Positions 1 to 8,604 of a stretch of DNA of 64,000 bases are shown in pieces (the first letter of the stretch is position 1; the number at the start of each line of letters is the position of its first letter). Location: contig JAFKFL010000012.1 of NCBI GenBank assembly GCA_017308235.1, positions 248,001 to 312,000 on the forward strand, written 5' to 3'. Source of the DNA: Alphaproteobacteria bacterium (GTDB taxonomy: Bacteria > Pseudomonadota > Alphaproteobacteria > Reyranellales > Reyranellaceae). Under the pieces are notes generated by a model. That model did no database searches. It was not told the origin of the DNA and saw only the letters and a program-made list of their open reading frames with translations. Made by a program: the position numbers and the translations under genes.

Positions 1-1
1 T

Positions 2-364
2 GGCGTCGTGCGGACGGCGCTCGATCTTCTGGCCTATCCGGGGATGACCTGGCCGCGGCTGGTGTCGCTGTGGCCATCCTTGTCCGAGGTCTCGGCAGAT
101 ATCGCCGAGCAGATCGCAATTGATTCCCGCTACGAGGGTTATCTCGCCCGCCAGCGCCAGGACATTGCTGCGTATCGGCGGGACGAAGCCCTGGAGCTCC
201 CGATTGACCTCGATTACGGGTCGATCGGCGGCCTCAGCAACGAAGTCCGGCAAAAGCTCCAGACCCATCAGCCTGCCACCCTCGGCCAGGCGGCTCGAAT
301 TTCTGGCGTTACGCCGGCGGCCCTGGTGGCTTTGCTGAAGTACGTCCGCCGCCAAGCGGCCTAG
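2..364 (+). CDS. mnmG: MnmG (GidA), C-terminal end, partial
   Basis: This is the last 120 or so residues of the FAD-dependent tRNA uridine-34 5-carboxymethylaminomethyl modification enzyme; the gene enters from before the window and ends at a TAG. MnmG acts with MnmE in the cytoplasm to modify the wobble base. The visible part is the helical C-terminal domain, with the family-typical stretch YEGYLARQ at about residue 43 of the fragment, then LDYGSIGGLSNEVRQKL and a GVTPAALVALL helix that contacts MnmE and tRNA. rsmG begins 3 bases after the stop, so the two are almost certainly co-transcribed, as in many bacteria. The FAD-binding half is outside the window. Confidence 0.93.
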   Translation, partial: GVVRTALDLLAYPGMTWPRLVSLWPSLSEVSADIAEQIAIDSRYEGYLARQRQDIAAYRRDEALELPIDLDYGSIGGLSNEVRQKLQTHQPATLGQAARISGVTPAALVALLKYVRRQAA

Positions 365-367
365 GCG

Positions 368-1027
368 GTGGCCGGAAACCAGGCCGACCGCGCGCGTTTC
401 CTGAGGGAAATCAGCGGCCTTGGAATCGATGTTTCACGTGAAACCGAAACCCGCCTGGAGGCGCTGGTCCAGACCCTGGCTCGCTGGCAGAAGGCGATCA
501 ATCTGGTGAGCCGGTCGACCCTCGAAGAGGTCTGGACCCGTCATATCCTCGATTCGGCCCAGCTCGTTCCCCTGATCCCGCCTGCCGCCAAAGGCCTGGT
601 CGACCTGGGCAGTGGTGGTGGATTCCCCGGCCTGGTGGTGGCGGCGCTGCGGCCGGATCTCGAGATCACGTTGGCCGATTCCGACTCTCGCAAGGTGGCC
701 TACCTCGCCGAAGCCGCCCGCCAGATGGAGCTCCCCCGGGCGCCCAAGACCCGGCTGGGCCGGATCGAGGCGCTCCCGCCGGCCGGCGCAGACGTCGTCA
801 CTGCCCGGGCCCTCGCGCCTCTCAGTCAGTTGCTGGTTTGGGCCGATCGGCACCGGGGTGAGCGCGCTATTTGCCTTTTCCACAAGGGAAAAGGGTGGCG
901 GGAGGAATTGACCACGGCGCATAAGGATTGGGAGATTGAGGCCGAGCCTTTCCCCAGCGTAACGGATCGTGACGCCATCCTCCTCCGCATTGCCGCCTAC
1001 CGGGCCAAAGATCTTCGCGATCGCTAA
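368..1027 (+). CDS. rsmG: 16S rRNA (guanine-527-N7)-methyltransferase RsmG
   Basis: RsmG (GidB) transfers a methyl group from S-adenosylmethionine to N7 of G527 in 16S rRNA. The 219-residue product has the usual family length. Residues 78-88, VDLGSGGGFPG, are the SAM-binding loop, and the upstream WQKAINLVSRS segment is characteristic of the family. The start is a GTG directly after mnmG. Two things are odd: codons 21-26 (DVSRET) contain a parS palindrome, so this stretch serves as protein code and as a segregation site, and the 3' end overlaps the parA reading frame by 59 bases. Confidence 0.95.
   Translation: MAGNQADRARFLREISGLGIDVSRETETRLEALVQTLARWQKAINLVSRSTLEEVWTRHILDSAQLVPLIPPAAKGLVDLGSGGGFPGLVVAALRPDLEITLADSDSRKVAYLAEAARQMELPRAPKTRLGRIEALPPAGADVVTARALAPLSQLLVWADRHRGERAICLFHKGKGWREELTTAHKDWEIEAEPFPSVTDRDAILLRIAAYRAKDLRDR
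430..445. promoter_or_regulatory. parS: parS centromere site inside rsmG
   Basis: The 16 bases TGTTTCACGTGAAACC contain the perfect 14-bp palindrome GTTTCACGTGAAAC (431-444). They match the widely conserved ParB-binding parS consensus TGTTTCACGTGAAACA at 15 of 16 positions. ParB, encoded about 1.4 kb downstream, would load here. No second copy was noticed in the rest of the window, so other sites, if any, lie outside it. Confidence 0.9.
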
Positions 1028-1826
1028 CCAAAAAGGTGGCGTCGGAAAGACCACGACCGCGATCAATCTGGCAACCGCCCTGGCCGCAGTTGGCGAACGG
1101 GTGCTCCTGATCGACCTTGACCCCCAAGGGAACGCCTCAACCGGTCTTGGGGTCCCCCGTAACGAACGGTCTCCCGGCGCCTACGAGTTCCTTCTGGGGC
1201 TCGCCACGCTGTCGGATGCTGTGCGGCGCTCGCAGATCCCGGGTCTCTCCGTCATGCCTGCCTCTGTGTCGCTGGCTGGCGCCGAGATCGAATTGATCGA
1301 CATGGAACGGCGTGAGCATCGCCTGTCCGAAGCCCTGGCCCGGCCAGAAGATGACGCTCGCGGCCGTTGGGACACCATCCTGATCGACTGCCCGCCGTCG
1401 CTGGGCCTCGTGACCCTCAACGCGTTGGTGGCGGTCGACGCCGTGCTGGTCCCATTGCAGGCTGAATTCCTGGCGCTCGAGGGCATCGGTGCTCTCGGCA
1501 ACACTGTGGAGCGAGTCAAGAAAGTACTCAACCGAAAGTTGCATATCGCCGGCGTAGTCATGACCATGGTCGACCGCCGCATGACGCTCAGCCAGCAGGT
1601 TGAAGCCGATGTGCGTGCTCACTTCGGCGAGCTTGTCTTCGGCACCACCATCCCGCGCAATGTGCGCATCGCCGAGGCGCCGTCACATGGCCTGCCGGTC
1701 CTGATCTACGACAATGCCTGCGCCGGATCGCAGGCCTACATCCTGCTGGCGAGCGAGTTCATTCGTCGCCGGCGAACCGCCGCGGAAGCGGCCCAGCAAC
1801 AGGTCCCTCATGAACCTGCCACCTAA
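969..1826 (+). CDS. parA: Chromosome partitioning ATPase ParA
   Basis: ParA (Soj) is a deviant-Walker ATPase that binds DNA non-specifically and moves ParB-parS complexes apart. The 285-residue product has the signature Walker A KGGVGKT at residues 22-28, LLIDLDPQGNAS (Walker A-prime region) and ILIDCPPSLG (Walker B). The GTG at 969 lies within the end of rsmG. A later TTG (990) is possible, but the P-loop is so close to the N terminus that any usable start must overlap rsmG. parB begins 17 bases before the parA stop, indicating coupled translation. Confidence 0.95.
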   Translation: MTPSSSALPPTGPKIFAIANQKGGVGKTTTAINLATALAAVGERVLLIDLDPQGNASTGLGVPRNERSPGAYEFLLGLATLSDAVRRSQIPGLSVMPASVSLAGAEIELIDMERREHRLSEALARPEDDARGRWDTILIDCPPSLGLVTLNALVAVDAVLVPLQAEFLALEGIGALGNTVERVKKVLNRKLHIAGVVMTMVDRRMTLSQQVEADVRAHFGELVFGTTIPRNVRIAEAPSHGLPVLIYDNACAGSQAYILLASEFIRRRRTAAEAAQQQVPHEPAT

Positions 1827-2742
1827 ACCACGCGGCCTTGGCCGCGGACTCTCCGCTCTTTTGGGTGACGACGACGTCGCGGCGACGGTCGCGCCCTCGC
1901 CCGCGGGAGTTGCATCCGATGCCGCGCACGCCACAGCGGTGTCGCGCACGCCCTTCACCCTGCCCATTGCGCATCTGCGCCCGGGCCGGTTCCAGCCGCG
2001 CACCGTCTTCGAGGACAAGGACGGACTGGTCGAATCGGTCAAGCAGTTCGGCCTCCTGCAACCTATCCTTGTGCGGCCGCTGTCCGACGAGCCCGATGCC
2101 TACGAGATCGTGGCTGGCGAACGACGCTGGCGGGCGGCGCAAAAGGCGCAATTGCATGAGGTCCCGGTCGTCGTCCGCAGCCTCGACGACATCGATGCCC
2201 TCCAGCTGGCTCTGATCGAAAACCTGCAGCGCACCGATCTGTCGCCCATCGACGAGGCCATGGGTTATCGCCGCCTGATCGAACAGTTCCACCAGACCCA
2301 GGAGGAAGTGGCGGAAACGATGGGGCGCAGCCGCCCCCACATCGCCAATACCTTGCGGCTCCTCGATCTGCCCGAGGAAGTCCGGGTGATGGTGCAGCGC
2401 CAGGAGCTGAGCGCCGGCCACGCCCGCACGCTGCTGAGCTTCGCGAACCCGACGGCCATGGCCGAGCGCGCGCTCAAGGAGCGGCTGAGCGTGCGCGAGT
2501 TGGAGCGGCTGGCGGCAGGCGACAGGCCCAAGCGCAAGGCCGGAAAGGCAGGCAAAGGCGGCGCGCCTGGCGACGGCACCAAGACCGCCGACACCAAAGC
2601 GCTCGAACGACGCATCGAGGAAGCGCTGGGTCTGAAGGCTTCGCTGATCCTGCGCGGGCTGGGCGAGCAGAGCGTGCTCACGCTCGAGATCCGCGACTAC
2701 GACCAGCTCGACCTCGTCGTCGAACGCCTGACGCGGCGCTAG
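1810..2742 (+). CDS. parB: Chromosome partitioning protein ParB
   Basis: ParB is the CTP-dependent DNA clamp that loads at parS and spreads. From the ATG at 1810 the product is 310 residues. Residues 7-19 (PRGLGRGLSALLG) are the ParA-stimulating N-terminal motif. GERRWRAA at 103-110 is the conserved arginine-rich box II that binds CTP. A helix-turn-helix follows at roughly 155-185 (EVAETMGRSRPHIANTLRLL), then a linker rich in Lys and Gly and a C-terminal dimerisation domain. I chose this ATG because the frame upstream has no ParB similarity and because the RGLGRGL motif should be close to the N terminus. It overlaps the end of parA. Confidence 0.95.
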   Translation: MNLPPKPRGLGRGLSALLGDDDVAATVAPSPAGVASDAAHATAVSRTPFTLPIAHLRPGRFQPRTVFEDKDGLVESVKQFGLLQPILVRPLSDEPDAYEIVAGERRWRAAQKAQLHEVPVVVRSLDDIDALQLALIENLQRTDLSPIDEAMGYRRLIEQFHQTQEEVAETMGRSRPHIANTLRLLDLPEEVRVMVQRQELSAGHARTLLSFANPTAMAERALKERLSVRELERLAAGDRPKRKAGKAGKGGAPGDGTKTADTKALERRIEEALGLKASLILRGLGEQSVLTLEIRDYDQLDLVVERLTRR

Positions 2743-2767
2743 TCCGGAAGCGGGTCGCTATCATCAT

Positions 2768-2844
2768 CCGTGTCATCCCGAGCGAAGCGAGGGATCTTTG
2801 ACTGTTGCTGCCAAGGATCCCTCGCTTCGCTCGGGATGACACGG
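2768..2844. repeat. Long hairpin repeat, family A, copy 1
   Basis: Two perfect 29-base inverted arms (2768-2796 and 2816-2844) flank a 19-base centre. The core of each arm reads GTCATCCCGAGCGAAGCGAG. Two more copies lie at 33653-33722 and 48846-48918, and a degenerate half copy at 15422. It sits between the end of parB and the end of a convergent gene and could also act as a bidirectional terminator, although no T-run follows. Confidence 0.85.
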
Positions 2845-2864
2845 GTGGCGTGATTTCGCTTCCT

Positions 2865-3836
2865 TCACTGCAATCGCTTCGCCGCGCGCCCCAGCAGGCC
2901 TCGGAACCAGGTGTGGCCGCGCTTGCCGCTGGCGGCGAGGCTCCAGTAGGCGTCGATCATCAGCCGGCGATGCGGATAGGCGAGTTCGACGATACGCAGC
3001 CGGCGCGAGCGGATCAGTTCCTGCGCCACTTTGCGCGGCACCAGTGCGACGCAGTCGGCCTGCTCGACCACGGCGCCGATCACCAGGAAGTTGGGTGTCG
3101 TGCAGACGAGCGACGTCTCCAGCGCCGAGGTCGGCTGCAACTGCAGGCGGATGTCCGGCGGCACACCGGGAGCAGCCTTCATGCCGACCTGGCGCGCTTG
3201 CTGGAACTGCTCGCCCGTGATTCGGGCTGGAATCGTCCGGTTCTCCTGCGCAGCGATGCAGACGATGTCGTCGCGCCAGAGCGGCATCGAGCCGACGCGC
3301 TTGCCCAACCGTTCGCCGAAGGCGCGCGGGCCGAGCATGAAATCGATGCGGGCAAGATCGTCGGGAGTGCGCAGCCGTGCTTCGGTGAATTCCAGGACCA
3401 CGTGCGGCGCCTCCGCCGTGCAGATCTCAGCCAGGATCGGCGCCAGCAGCAGGCTCACATAGTCGGCCGTGGTGATGATGAAATGCACCGCTTCCGTTGT
3501 CGGGTCGAACGGATCGGTCGAATCGAGTAGCAAGCCGATCTCGGCCAGCGCGCGATGCAGGGGATCGATCAGCGCCTCGGCACGGTGCGTGAGCTGGGCC
3601 TCGCGGCCGATCGCGACCAGCAACTGGTCTTCGAAGGTGGCGCGCAACTGGCGCAGGATGCGGCTGACGCCGGGCTGCGTCATGCCAAAGGCGCGCGCCG
3701 TCCGCGTGACGCTGCGTGTGCGCAACAGCTCGTGCAGGATCGGCAGCGTGTCGAGATTGACCCGGCGCAGCCGCGTCACCAACTCGCGGGTGTCGGGAAG
3801 CTGGTGGGTGCGGGCCGCCTGTCGTGGTATGGCCAT
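2865..3836 (-). CDS. LysR-family transcriptional regulator
   Basis: The 323-residue product has an N-terminal winged helix-turn-helix (about residues 25-85, with TRTARAFGMTQPGVSRILRQL as recognition region) and a LysR effector-binding domain (about 110-310). I place the start at 3836 (MAIPRQ) rather than the ATG 12 bases upstream. A GGAG ribosome-binding sequence lies 6 bases before 3836, and the upstream ATG falls within a T-N11-A palindrome that looks like this regulator's own operator. The gene is divergent from the hydroxylase/dioxygenase pair, so it probably regulates them in response to an aromatic compound. The inducer cannot be read from sequence. Confidence 0.88.
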   Translation of the reverse strand: MAIPRQAARTHQLPDTRELVTRLRRVNLDTLPILHELLRTRSVTRTARAFGMTQPGVSRILRQLRATFEDQLLVAIGREAQLTHRAEALIDPLHRALAEIGLLLDSTDPFDPTTEAVHFIITTADYVSLLLAPILAEICTAEAPHVVLEFTEARLRTPDDLARIDFMLGPRAFGERLGKRVGSMPLWRDDIVCIAAQENRTIPARITGEQFQQARQVGMKAAPGVPPDIRLQLQPTSALETSLVCTTPNFLVIGAVVEQADCVALVPRKVAQELIRSRRLRIVELAYPHRRLMIDAYWSLAASGKRGHTWFRGLLGRAAKRLQ

Positions 3837-3846
3837 GAGCCGCTCC

Positions 3847-3861
3847 ATAACAAATCGTTAT
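3847..3861. promoter_or_regulatory. Candidate LysR operator (T-N11-A)
   Basis: ATAACAAATCGTTAT is a perfect 5-bp inverted repeat with a 5-base centre and fits the T-N11-A rule for LysR-type regulators. It lies between the LysR gene and the divergent hydroxylase gene, 11 bases upstream of the preferred LysR start. It is suited to autorepression and divergent activation. Confidence 0.5.
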
Positions 3862-3944
3862 ATGTTCTATTCCTCCTTTGGCCGTTCCGGCAAGGGTCGA
3901 CGCTGACTAGCATCGGACAATTCGGAATCGCTCGGGAGGGTTGG

Positions 3945-5438
3945 ATGCCGGCGCGGACAGGCGAGCAGTTTCTGCGCGGACTGAAGGACGATCGAGAGGT
4001 CTGGGTCGGCGGCGAACGCGTCCGGTCGATCGTCGATCATCCGGCCTTGAGCGGCGCGGCGCACGCGCTGGCGGAGGTGTTCGACCTCCAGCATCGGTAT
4101 CCCGACGACTGCCTGATGCCCGATCCGGAGACGGGCGAGCCGATCAATGTCAGCCACATGATCCCGAAAAGCCGCGAGGATCTTTTGCAGCGCCATCGCG
4201 GCCTGGAGCGCGTGGCCGAATTCTCGGTGGGCCTGATGGGCCGCACACCCGACTACATGAACGTCACCTATGCGGGCTTCGCTGGCCGCTTTGACGAATG
4301 GGCGGTGAAAGGCAACGAGGAAGGGGCGGCCAACCTGGTGCGCTACCAGAAGAAGCTCGCCCGTGAGGACATCTCCCTCACCCACACCATCGTGCATTCG
4401 ACGGTCGATCTCGGGAAGGGAAAGGTCCCGATTGGGTTCGACCCCGTCCAGCTGCATAAGGTCGAGAACACCTCCAACGGCATCCTGGTCCGCGGCTCGC
4501 GCGTCCTGGCGACGCTCGCGCCGTTCGCCGACGAACTCGCGGTCTATCCCGGCACGCCGATGCCCAACGCGGGCGACGTGCACGCGCTCTCGTTCTGCAT
4601 TCCCATGGACACGCCGGGCCTGAAGTTCATCTGCCGAGACAGCGTAGCGGTGAACACCAACCGGTACGAGCATCCCCTGTCGAGCCGCTTCGACGAGCAG
4701 GACGCGTTCGTGATCTTCGACGATGTCGAGGTGCCGCGCGAGCGGCTGTTCATCGACGCCAACCTCGAGGCCTACAACACCGTCATGAAGACGAGCTGGT
4801 GGGCCAACATCATGCAGCAGACCATGATCCGGGCGCAGATCAAGCTCGAATTCGCCTGGGGCATGGCAACGCGCATGGCCGAGACGATCAATTCGGCAGG
4901 CCAACCGCCGACCCAGCAGATGCTGGGCGAGATCGCCATGTATGCCGAGTTCACGCGGGCTTCGATCTATGCCGCCGAGCAGGCCGCCCGGGAAATCGGC
5001 AACGGCATGTGGTCATGCGAGGGCAGGCCGCTGGCGGCCCTGCGCGCGGCGTTGCCGACCTGGTTCCCTCGGGTGAACGAGATCGTCCGGCTGATCGGCT
5101 CGCACAACCTTCTGACGACTCCAGCGCGGGGCGCACTCGAGGACGAGGCGCTGCGGCCCTTGATCGACAAGTACCTGCGGGGCGCTGGCGTCGACGCCGA
5201 GCAGCGCAGCCGCCTGTTCCGGCTGGCCTGGGATTTCACCGGGACGGCGCTCGGCAGCCGCAACGAGCAATACGAACGTTTCTACCTCGGCTCCGCCGGC
5301 CGTAACTTGATTACCCTTCAGGCACTGACCGCCGCTGATCGCGGCCGGGCCAATCGCCTGCTTGACCGTTTCCTGCTCGAGGAGTGGGATGAGGGTCAAG
5401 ATAGCGCGGCTGGGCGCCTGGCGTCGGCCGCATCCTGA
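3945..5438 (+). CDS. 4-hydroxyphenylacetate 3-monooxygenase family (HpaB-like) oxygenase
   Basis: The 497-residue product belongs to the HpaB/PvcC family of FADH2-using phenol ortho-hydroxylases, which have an acyl-CoA-dehydrogenase-like fold. Family hallmarks are the N-terminal RTGEQFLRGLKDDREVWVGG, the RTPDYMNVTYAGFAG segment near residue 105, and the HPLSSRFDEQDAFVIFDDVEVP stretch near 250. Such enzymes need a separate flavin reductase (HpaC); none is encoded next door. The ATG at 3945 follows a GGGAGGG ribosome-binding sequence. A VOC dioxygenase-like gene follows 11 bases after the stop, so the pair could hydroxylate a phenol to a catechol and then cleave the ring. The substrate is unknown. 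Confidence 0.88.
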   Translation: MPARTGEQFLRGLKDDREVWVGGERVRSIVDHPALSGAAHALAEVFDLQHRYPDDCLMPDPETGEPINVSHMIPKSREDLLQRHRGLERVAEFSVGLMGRTPDYMNVTYAGFAGRFDEWAVKGNEEGAANLVRYQKKLAREDISLTHTIVHSTVDLGKGKVPIGFDPVQLHKVENTSNGILVRGSRVLATLAPFADELAVYPGTPMPNAGDVHALSFCIPMDTPGLKFICRDSVAVNTNRYEHPLSSRFDEQDAFVIFDDVEVPRERLFIDANLEAYNTVMKTSWWANIMQQTMIRAQIKLEFAWGMATRMAETINSAGQPPTQQMLGEIAMYAEFTRASIYAAEQAAREIGNGMWSCEGRPLAALRAALPTWFPRVNEIVRLIGSHNLLTTPARGALEDEALRPLIDKYLRGAGVDAEQRSRLFRLAWDFTGTALGSRNEQYERFYLGSAGRNLITLQALTAADRGRANRLLDRFLLEEWDEGQDSAAGRLASAAS

Positions 5439-5449
5439 GGAGGAAGCTT

Positions 5450-6058
5450 ATGGATCAACCGCTCTCCGGCAAACCTGCCGTTCCCGCGCAGGCAGTGACG
5501 CCGCGCGGCATCAACCATCTCGTGCTCAATGTGCGCGATCTCGAAGAGTCGCATCGTTTCTGGACCGAGCTTCTGGGCTTCCGCATGGTCGGCGAGCTGA
5601 AGCCGACGCCGACGCGTCCCAATCCGCCCAAGATGCGCTTCTATAGCGGCGATCGCGACGGCCAGACCCATCACCACGATATCGCGCTGGTCGAGAACCG
5701 CGCGCTGCCGGCGCCGCCCAAGGACTGGGCCATGTTCGGCATGCCGCTGGCGGTGAATCACATCGCGATCACCCTGCCAAGCCAGGAAGCCTGGGCGCAA
5801 CAGCTCGCGTTCCTGCAGGCGCGGGGCGTCAAGTTCAACCGCCGGGTCGAACATGGCATGACGCACAGCCTCTACATCAACGATCCCAACGGCTACGGCG
5901 TCGAGTTGCTCTACGACCTGCCGCGCGAGGTTTGGGAAGGCGATATCGACGCCGCCTTGAACTACGGTGTCGCCCTGCCGACCGAAGGTCCCGAGGCGCT
6001 GGTCGACAACACCGACAATGTGCCGAGGTTTGGCGGAGCAGCCCGCGCGGCCGAGTGA
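5450..6058 (+). CDS. VOC-family protein, probable extradiol ring-cleavage dioxygenase
   Basis: The 202-residue protein is a vicinal-oxygen-chelate (glyoxalase/type I extradiol dioxygenase) fold. It opens with GINHLVLNVRDLEESHRFW (residues 20-38), giving a metal-ligand His, followed by a second half beginning NHIAITLP (about 104) and the closing YINDPNGYGVELLYD (about 143-157) with the ligand Glu. Its position right behind the phenol hydroxylase suggests catechol 2,3-dioxygenase-type activity. A start at 5450 is supported by AGGAGG seven bases upstream. A glyoxalase or lyase role cannot be excluded from the fold alone. Confidence 0.8.
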   Translation: MDQPLSGKPAVPAQAVTPRGINHLVLNVRDLEESHRFWTELLGFRMVGELKPTPTRPNPPKMRFYSGDRDGQTHHHDIALVENRALPAPPKDWAMFGMPLAVNHIAITLPSQEAWAQQLAFLQARGVKFNRRVEHGMTHSLYINDPNGYGVELLYDLPREVWEGDIDAALNYGVALPTEGPEALVDNTDNVPRFGGAARAAE

Positions 6059-6095
6059 TCCGTCGCTGAGGCGCGTCCCGACGGCCGGACGCGCC

Positions 6096-8261
6096 TCATA
6101 CCGGGCTGAGTTCGAAAACCACTTTGCGCCATTCGGCGCGCAGCGCCTCGATATCGGCCGAGCTGCCTGATGCCTCGAGGGCGGCGGCGAGATCACCCAG
6201 CCGCGTCGCGCCGGCGGCGCGGGCAGCCCCTTTGAGCTGATGGGCAAGTTCGGCCAGACGCGGTCGATCGCCTGACGCGGCCACGATCTCCTCCAGCAGC
6301 CTGGCGCCGGCGTGCCGGAAGCGTTCCAGCACACGCTCGACGGCGGCGCTGTTGCCACCGAACATATCAGACACCACGGAGCGATCGATGGCGCCTGAGC
6401 CGCGCATCTCGGAAACGGCGATGGCGTGCCGTGCCACGGCTTCGCGAAGGCGCTCCAGGGTGAGCGGCTTGGTGAGATAGCCGTCCATGCCGGCCGCGAG
6501 GCAGCGTTCGGCCTCGCCCTTCAGGGCATTGGCGGTCAGGGCCAGGATCGGTGTGCGGGGCCGATCGATGCCGGCGCTTTCCTCGGCGCGGATTTGGCGT
6601 GTCAGTTCGAAGCCATCCATGTCAGGCATATGGATATCGGTCAGCACCAGGGCATAGGGCTGGCTGCGCCACAGCGTCAGGGCCTCGATGCCGTTGCTCG
6701 CGGTGTCGAGGGGCAGGCCCAGAATCTCGAACTGGCCGACCAGCACCTCGAGGTTGACGTCGTTGTCGTCGACCGCCAGCACACGCATGCCCGACGCCGG
6801 CAGCGGCAGGCTGTCTCTCGCCGTCTCCTCAGACGCCGTCTCGCGCGGCGTTCCGGCGTCGCGGCGGACTTTCAGTGTCACGGTGAAGGTCGAGCCCTGG
6901 CCGGGCGCACTTTCGACTGTCACGGTACCGCCCATCAGCTCGGCGAGCCGGCGCACAATGGAAAGACCGAGGCCCGTGCCGCCATATCGTCGGGTCGTCG
7001 AACTGTCGGCTTGCGAGAATGGCTTGAACAACCGCTCCTGTTGACGGGCATCCATGCCGATACCGGTGTCGGAGACCGCAAGCGCCAAGGTGACATTCTC
7101 GTCGTCGGTGTCGATCGCACGCACACGCACGGCAATGCGGCCGACGTCGGTGAACTTGGTGGCATTGCCGATCAGGTTGAACAGGATCTGGCGCAGGCGA
7201 GTAGCGTCGGCCAACAGGGCGTCGGGCGTGCCGGGCTCGATGGTCGTGTGAAGCGACAACCCCTTGTTCTCGACCTGGACCGACAACGTCTCGACCGTGC
7301 TGGTGACGAGGGCGCGCAGCGAGAACGGCGCTTCCTCCAGCTCCATCCGGCCGGCCTCGATCTTGGAGAAGTCGAGGACATCATCGATGATGCGTAGCAG
7401 CGCGGTTGCCGAGCGGCGCACCGTGCCCACCAGCCGTCTCTGCCGCTCGTTCAGTGGCTCGCGTTCCAGGAGCTCGGCGGTGCCCACCACGCCGTTCATC
7501 GGGGTCCGCATCTCGTGGCTCATGGTGGCAAGGAAGGTCGACTTCGCCTGGTTCGCCGCCTCGGCCTCTTCACGCGCCCGCTCCGACTCCGCGCGCGCCT
7601 GGATCGCGTCTTTCTCTCGACTGGCATGGACCTTGGCCAGATCCTCGTAGGCAATCGCCAGTGCGACTTGCTTGCGTTGCTGGCGGTGCTGCACCGAGTT
7701 CTGCGCCAGGAGCGCGAGGAGATAAATCAGGATCAGGATGGACGTCGGCTTGGCGATGGGATCGCCCGTCAGCAACAGACCAATCACCAACAAGATGAGG
7801 TCCGCGCAGACGAGCAACGCATAGCTGCGCGGCTCGTACGTCCGGCCCGGTGGCAACGCCGCGATCGTGCCCAGCGTTGCGGCCACAAGCATTCGGGGAG
7901 CCTGCGCTACTTGCGGAATCAGCAGGATGCCGGTCAGCCCGTAAGACAAACCCGTTATTCCGGCCAATGCGATGTAGCGCCACCGCCAGCCCGGAGTGTC
8001 ATAGGTATCAGGGTCGCGGCGATGGAGGCGTTCCAGCCGCAGGAATCCCATCATCGACGAGACATGCAAGGCAGCCGGTACAGCGAACGCCCACCATGAC
8101 GCGCTGTCGCCGCAGGCCATCCAAAACATCGGCCATATCAAAAGAGCAAGAAGCCGAAGATTGTTGCCCGTCATCAAGCCATTGGTCATGGCGCGCTCGA
8201 TACGCGCGTCATCCGGTGGACCGACGGTCTCTGGCATCGACAAAGAGGACGATGCGGTCAT
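6096..8261 (-). CDS. Hybrid sensor histidine kinase/response regulator with Hpt (paralogue 1)
   Basis: From ATG 8261 the product is about 721 residues. It contains a multi-pass membrane region (about 35-190), a coiled coil rich in Glu/Ala/Arg, a HisKA domain with [11 protein letters not shown] (phosphoacceptor His about residue 249), a HATPase with GTGLGLSIV, a receiver with VDDNDVN and [11 protein letters not shown], and a C-terminal Hpt domain with [12 protein letters not shown]. It is thus a complete internal phosphorelay. It lacks the two PAS domains of paralogue 2 but is nearly identical to it from the kinase to the C terminus. A TTG at 8303 would extend it by 14 residues. The output target is not evident; the nearby OmpR-type regulator at 12249 is a candidate. 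Confidence 0.9.
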   Translation of the reverse strand: MTASSSLSMPETVGPPDDARIERAMTNGLMTGNNLRLLALLIWPMFWMACGDSASWWAFAVPAALHVSSMMGFLRLERLHRRDPDTYDTPGWRWRYIALAGITGLSYGLTGILLIPQVAQAPRMLVAATLGTIAALPPGRTYEPRSYALLVCADLILLVIGLLLTGDPIAKPTSILILIYLLALLAQNSVQHRQQRKQVALAIAYEDLAKVHASREKDAIQARAESERAREEAEAANQAKSTFLATMSHEMRTPMNGVVGTAELLEREPLNERQRRLVGTVRRSATALLRIIDDVLDFSKIEAGRMELEEAPFSLRALVTSTVETLSVQVENKGLSLHTTIEPGTPDALLADATRLRQILFNLIGNATKFTDVGRIAVRVRAIDTDDENVTLALAVSDTGIGMDARQQERLFKPFSQADSSTTRRYGGTGLGLSIVRRLAELMGGTVTVESAPGQGSTFTVTLKVRRDAGTPRETASEETARDSLPLPASGMRVLAVDDNDVNLEVLVGQFEILGLPLDTASNGIEALTLWRSQPYALVLTDIHMPDMDGFELTRQIRAEESAGIDRPRTPILALTANALKGEAERCLAAGMDGYLTKPLTLERLREAVARHAIAVSEMRGSGAIDRSVVSDMFGGNSAAVERVLERFRHAGARLLEEIVAASGDRPRLAELAHQLKGAARAAGATRLGDLAAALEASGSSADIEALRAEWRKVVFELSPV

Positions 8262-8314
8262 GCCGACATCGTCCGCTCGCGTTGTTTCGCAGCGGTAACG
8301 CAACCGATCATAAT

Positions 8315-8332
8315 TGTTTCGTGGGTTTCGCC
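8315..8332. repeat. Box shared upstream of both kinase genes, copy 1
   Basis: These 18 bases are identical to 11688-11705, at a corresponding position upstream of the other hybrid kinase gene. On the minus strand the box reads GGCGAAACCCACGAAACA. The flanking bases are also related, so the upstream DNA is homologous rather than a chance match. It may carry a shared regulatory site. Confidence 0.6.
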
Positions 8333-8575
8333 ATTGGTTCGCTCAACATCGTTGTAGGCATAGAACGTGGCTTTGAACGTGCTGCGGTCGCTTGCCCGCC
8401 GGGTTTTAGAATCGGCAGGTTTTGGCTGCCTCAGATGAATTCTACGTTTTTGATACAATCGATACAGTTGGTCACTGGAGATAGCCGCAGCCACACTTCA
8501 ATTGACCCTTAGCGTGGTCCTCCCCGCTTAATCGGACCCCGCTTTTTGTTAAGTCATTAATGTTCTCTTCAAACT

Positions 8576-8604
8576 GCCCGCCGCCCCACGGCGGGCTTTT
8601 CTTT
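8576..8604 (+). terminator. Rho-independent terminator without an obvious gene
   Basis: An 8-bp G+C stem GCCCGCCG / CGGCGGGC with a 5-base loop (8576-8596) is followed by TTTTCTTTG, so it reads as a plus-strand terminator. Both neighbouring genes are on the minus strand, and no plus-strand reading frame in 8262-8576 looks genuine. The rest of 8262-8676 holds the upstream region of paralogue 1 and nothing else I recognise. Confidence 0.55.

Noticed and set aside
3555..3944. Upstream extension of the HpaB-like frame to 3555
   Set aside because: This part is antisense to the LysR gene, and the family N terminus begins at ATG 3945 with a strong ribosome-binding site.
8258..8494. 78-codon minus-strand frame overlapping the start of kinase paralogue 1
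   Set aside because: No ribosome-binding site, no recognisable family, and it overlaps the conserved upstream box. It may be chance.
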